From positions 1 to 64,000 of the forward strand of contig NZ_MTQP01000043.1 of NCBI RefSeq assembly GCF_001984175.1: a DNA stretch of 64,000 nucleotides, in the 5' to 3' direction. This document shows, in pieces, positions 63,878-64,000 of this stretch. This stretch comes from Saccharothrix sp. ALI-22-I. Lineage in GTDB: Bacteria > Actinomycetota > Actinomycetes > Mycobacteriales > Pseudonocardiaceae. Made by a program: the position numbers and the translations under genes. A model generated the notes under the pieces. It was not told where the DNA came from. It searched no databases and saw only the letters and a program-made list of their open reading frames with translations. The stretch's first letter is position 1, and each line of letters begins with the position of its first letter.

Positions 63878-64000
63878 TCAGGCTTCCTCGCGTAGCCGGT
63901 CCTCGACCTCCTCGGGGGACATCTCCGCGATCTCCGCGATCATCCGGGCCATCAGCTTCGGGTCCTGCCTGTCGTCCTCGACGGGCAGGAAGCCGTGCTG
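63878..64000 (-). CDS. C-terminal end of a gene that continues past the right edge
   Basis: The frame reads QHGFLPVEDDRQDPKLMARM then IAEIAEMSPEEVEDRLREEA and stops at 63878. The acidic helical tail with MSPEEV resembles short tails at the ends of some NRPS or PKS proteins, but 40 residues do not allow a call. It is separated from the SARP start by 250 bp. Confidence 0.5.
   Translation of the reverse strand, partial: QHGFLPVEDDRQDPKLMARMIAEIAEMSPEEVEDRLREEA

Overview
The window is high-GC DNA from a filamentous actinomycete. Codon use, GTG/TTG starts, a SARP regulator, an NRPS cluster and secreted glycoside hydrolases with ricin-type (CBM13) or AbfB (CBM42) modules fit this. A Pseudonocardiaceae-like host (Lentzea, Saccharothrix, Actinosynnema group) is my guess from gene content only. 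No rRNA, tRNA or CRISPR array was seen. The left three quarters looks like an accessory region crowded with broken insertion sequences and gene remnants. The right quarter is an intact biosynthetic operon.

Region by region. 1-4.1 kb: an IS right end and a GH51 arabinofuranosidase gene bracketed by a 139-bp inverted repeat made of two ISAs1-like ends. 4.3-10.8 kb: a redox/detoxification block of two zinc-free quinone-oxidoreductase-type reductases, an SDR, an SRPBCC protein, two TetR regulators with visible operators, and a frameshifted ferredoxin reductase. 11-13.5 kb: a truncated secreted arabinofuranosidase under a CebR-type box, and a frameshifted S33 tripeptidyl aminopeptidase. 13.6-15.1 kb: a decayed ISL3 element. 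15.7-16.7 kb: two paralogous secreted peptidoglycan-binding-like proteins. 17.1-20.2 kb: a decayed Tn7-like tniA/tniB/tniQ module cut by an IS at 20231. 21.8-28.7 kb: three intact GH43-type arabinan/xylan enzymes and one pseudogene, interleaved with IS copies. 29-33.8 kb: IS remnants, collapsed GH74 and GH42 genes, and an intact esterase with a CBM13 tail. 33.9-38.8 kb: a translationally coupled operon in which most genes are chimeras. They are VanX-type dipeptidase, alanine racemase fused to the D-Ala ligase C-terminus, acyltransferase/monooxygenase/SDR pieces, and aldehyde dehydrogenase fused to an antiporter tail. 39-48.7 kb: a SOD remnant, an ISL3 remnant, an APH-type kinase, a GH43-CBM13, a GH31 alpha-xylosidase-like enzyme, a frameshifted GNAT and a methyltransferase.

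48.8 kb to the right edge: a minus-strand operon with a stand-alone, C-terminally short adenylation domain, a C-X-PCP-C-X-PCP NRPS whose X segments resemble FkbH N-terminal domains, an MFS exporter, an MbtH-ACP fusion, pyruvate-dehydrogenase-like E1 alpha, E1 beta and lipoyl E2, and an FkbH-like protein that has lost its HAD catalytic residues. A SARP activator lies upstream. My reading is that the E1/E2 set supplies an acyl unit to the carrier proteins, but the product is unknown.

The polysaccharide genes share a palindromic LacI-type operator (TGTTAKCGMTAACA-like) at five places, so they probably form one sugar-responsive regulon. Many otherwise intact genes carry one-base indels in C/G runs. 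Whether these are real decay or sequencing error cannot be settled from the sequence.
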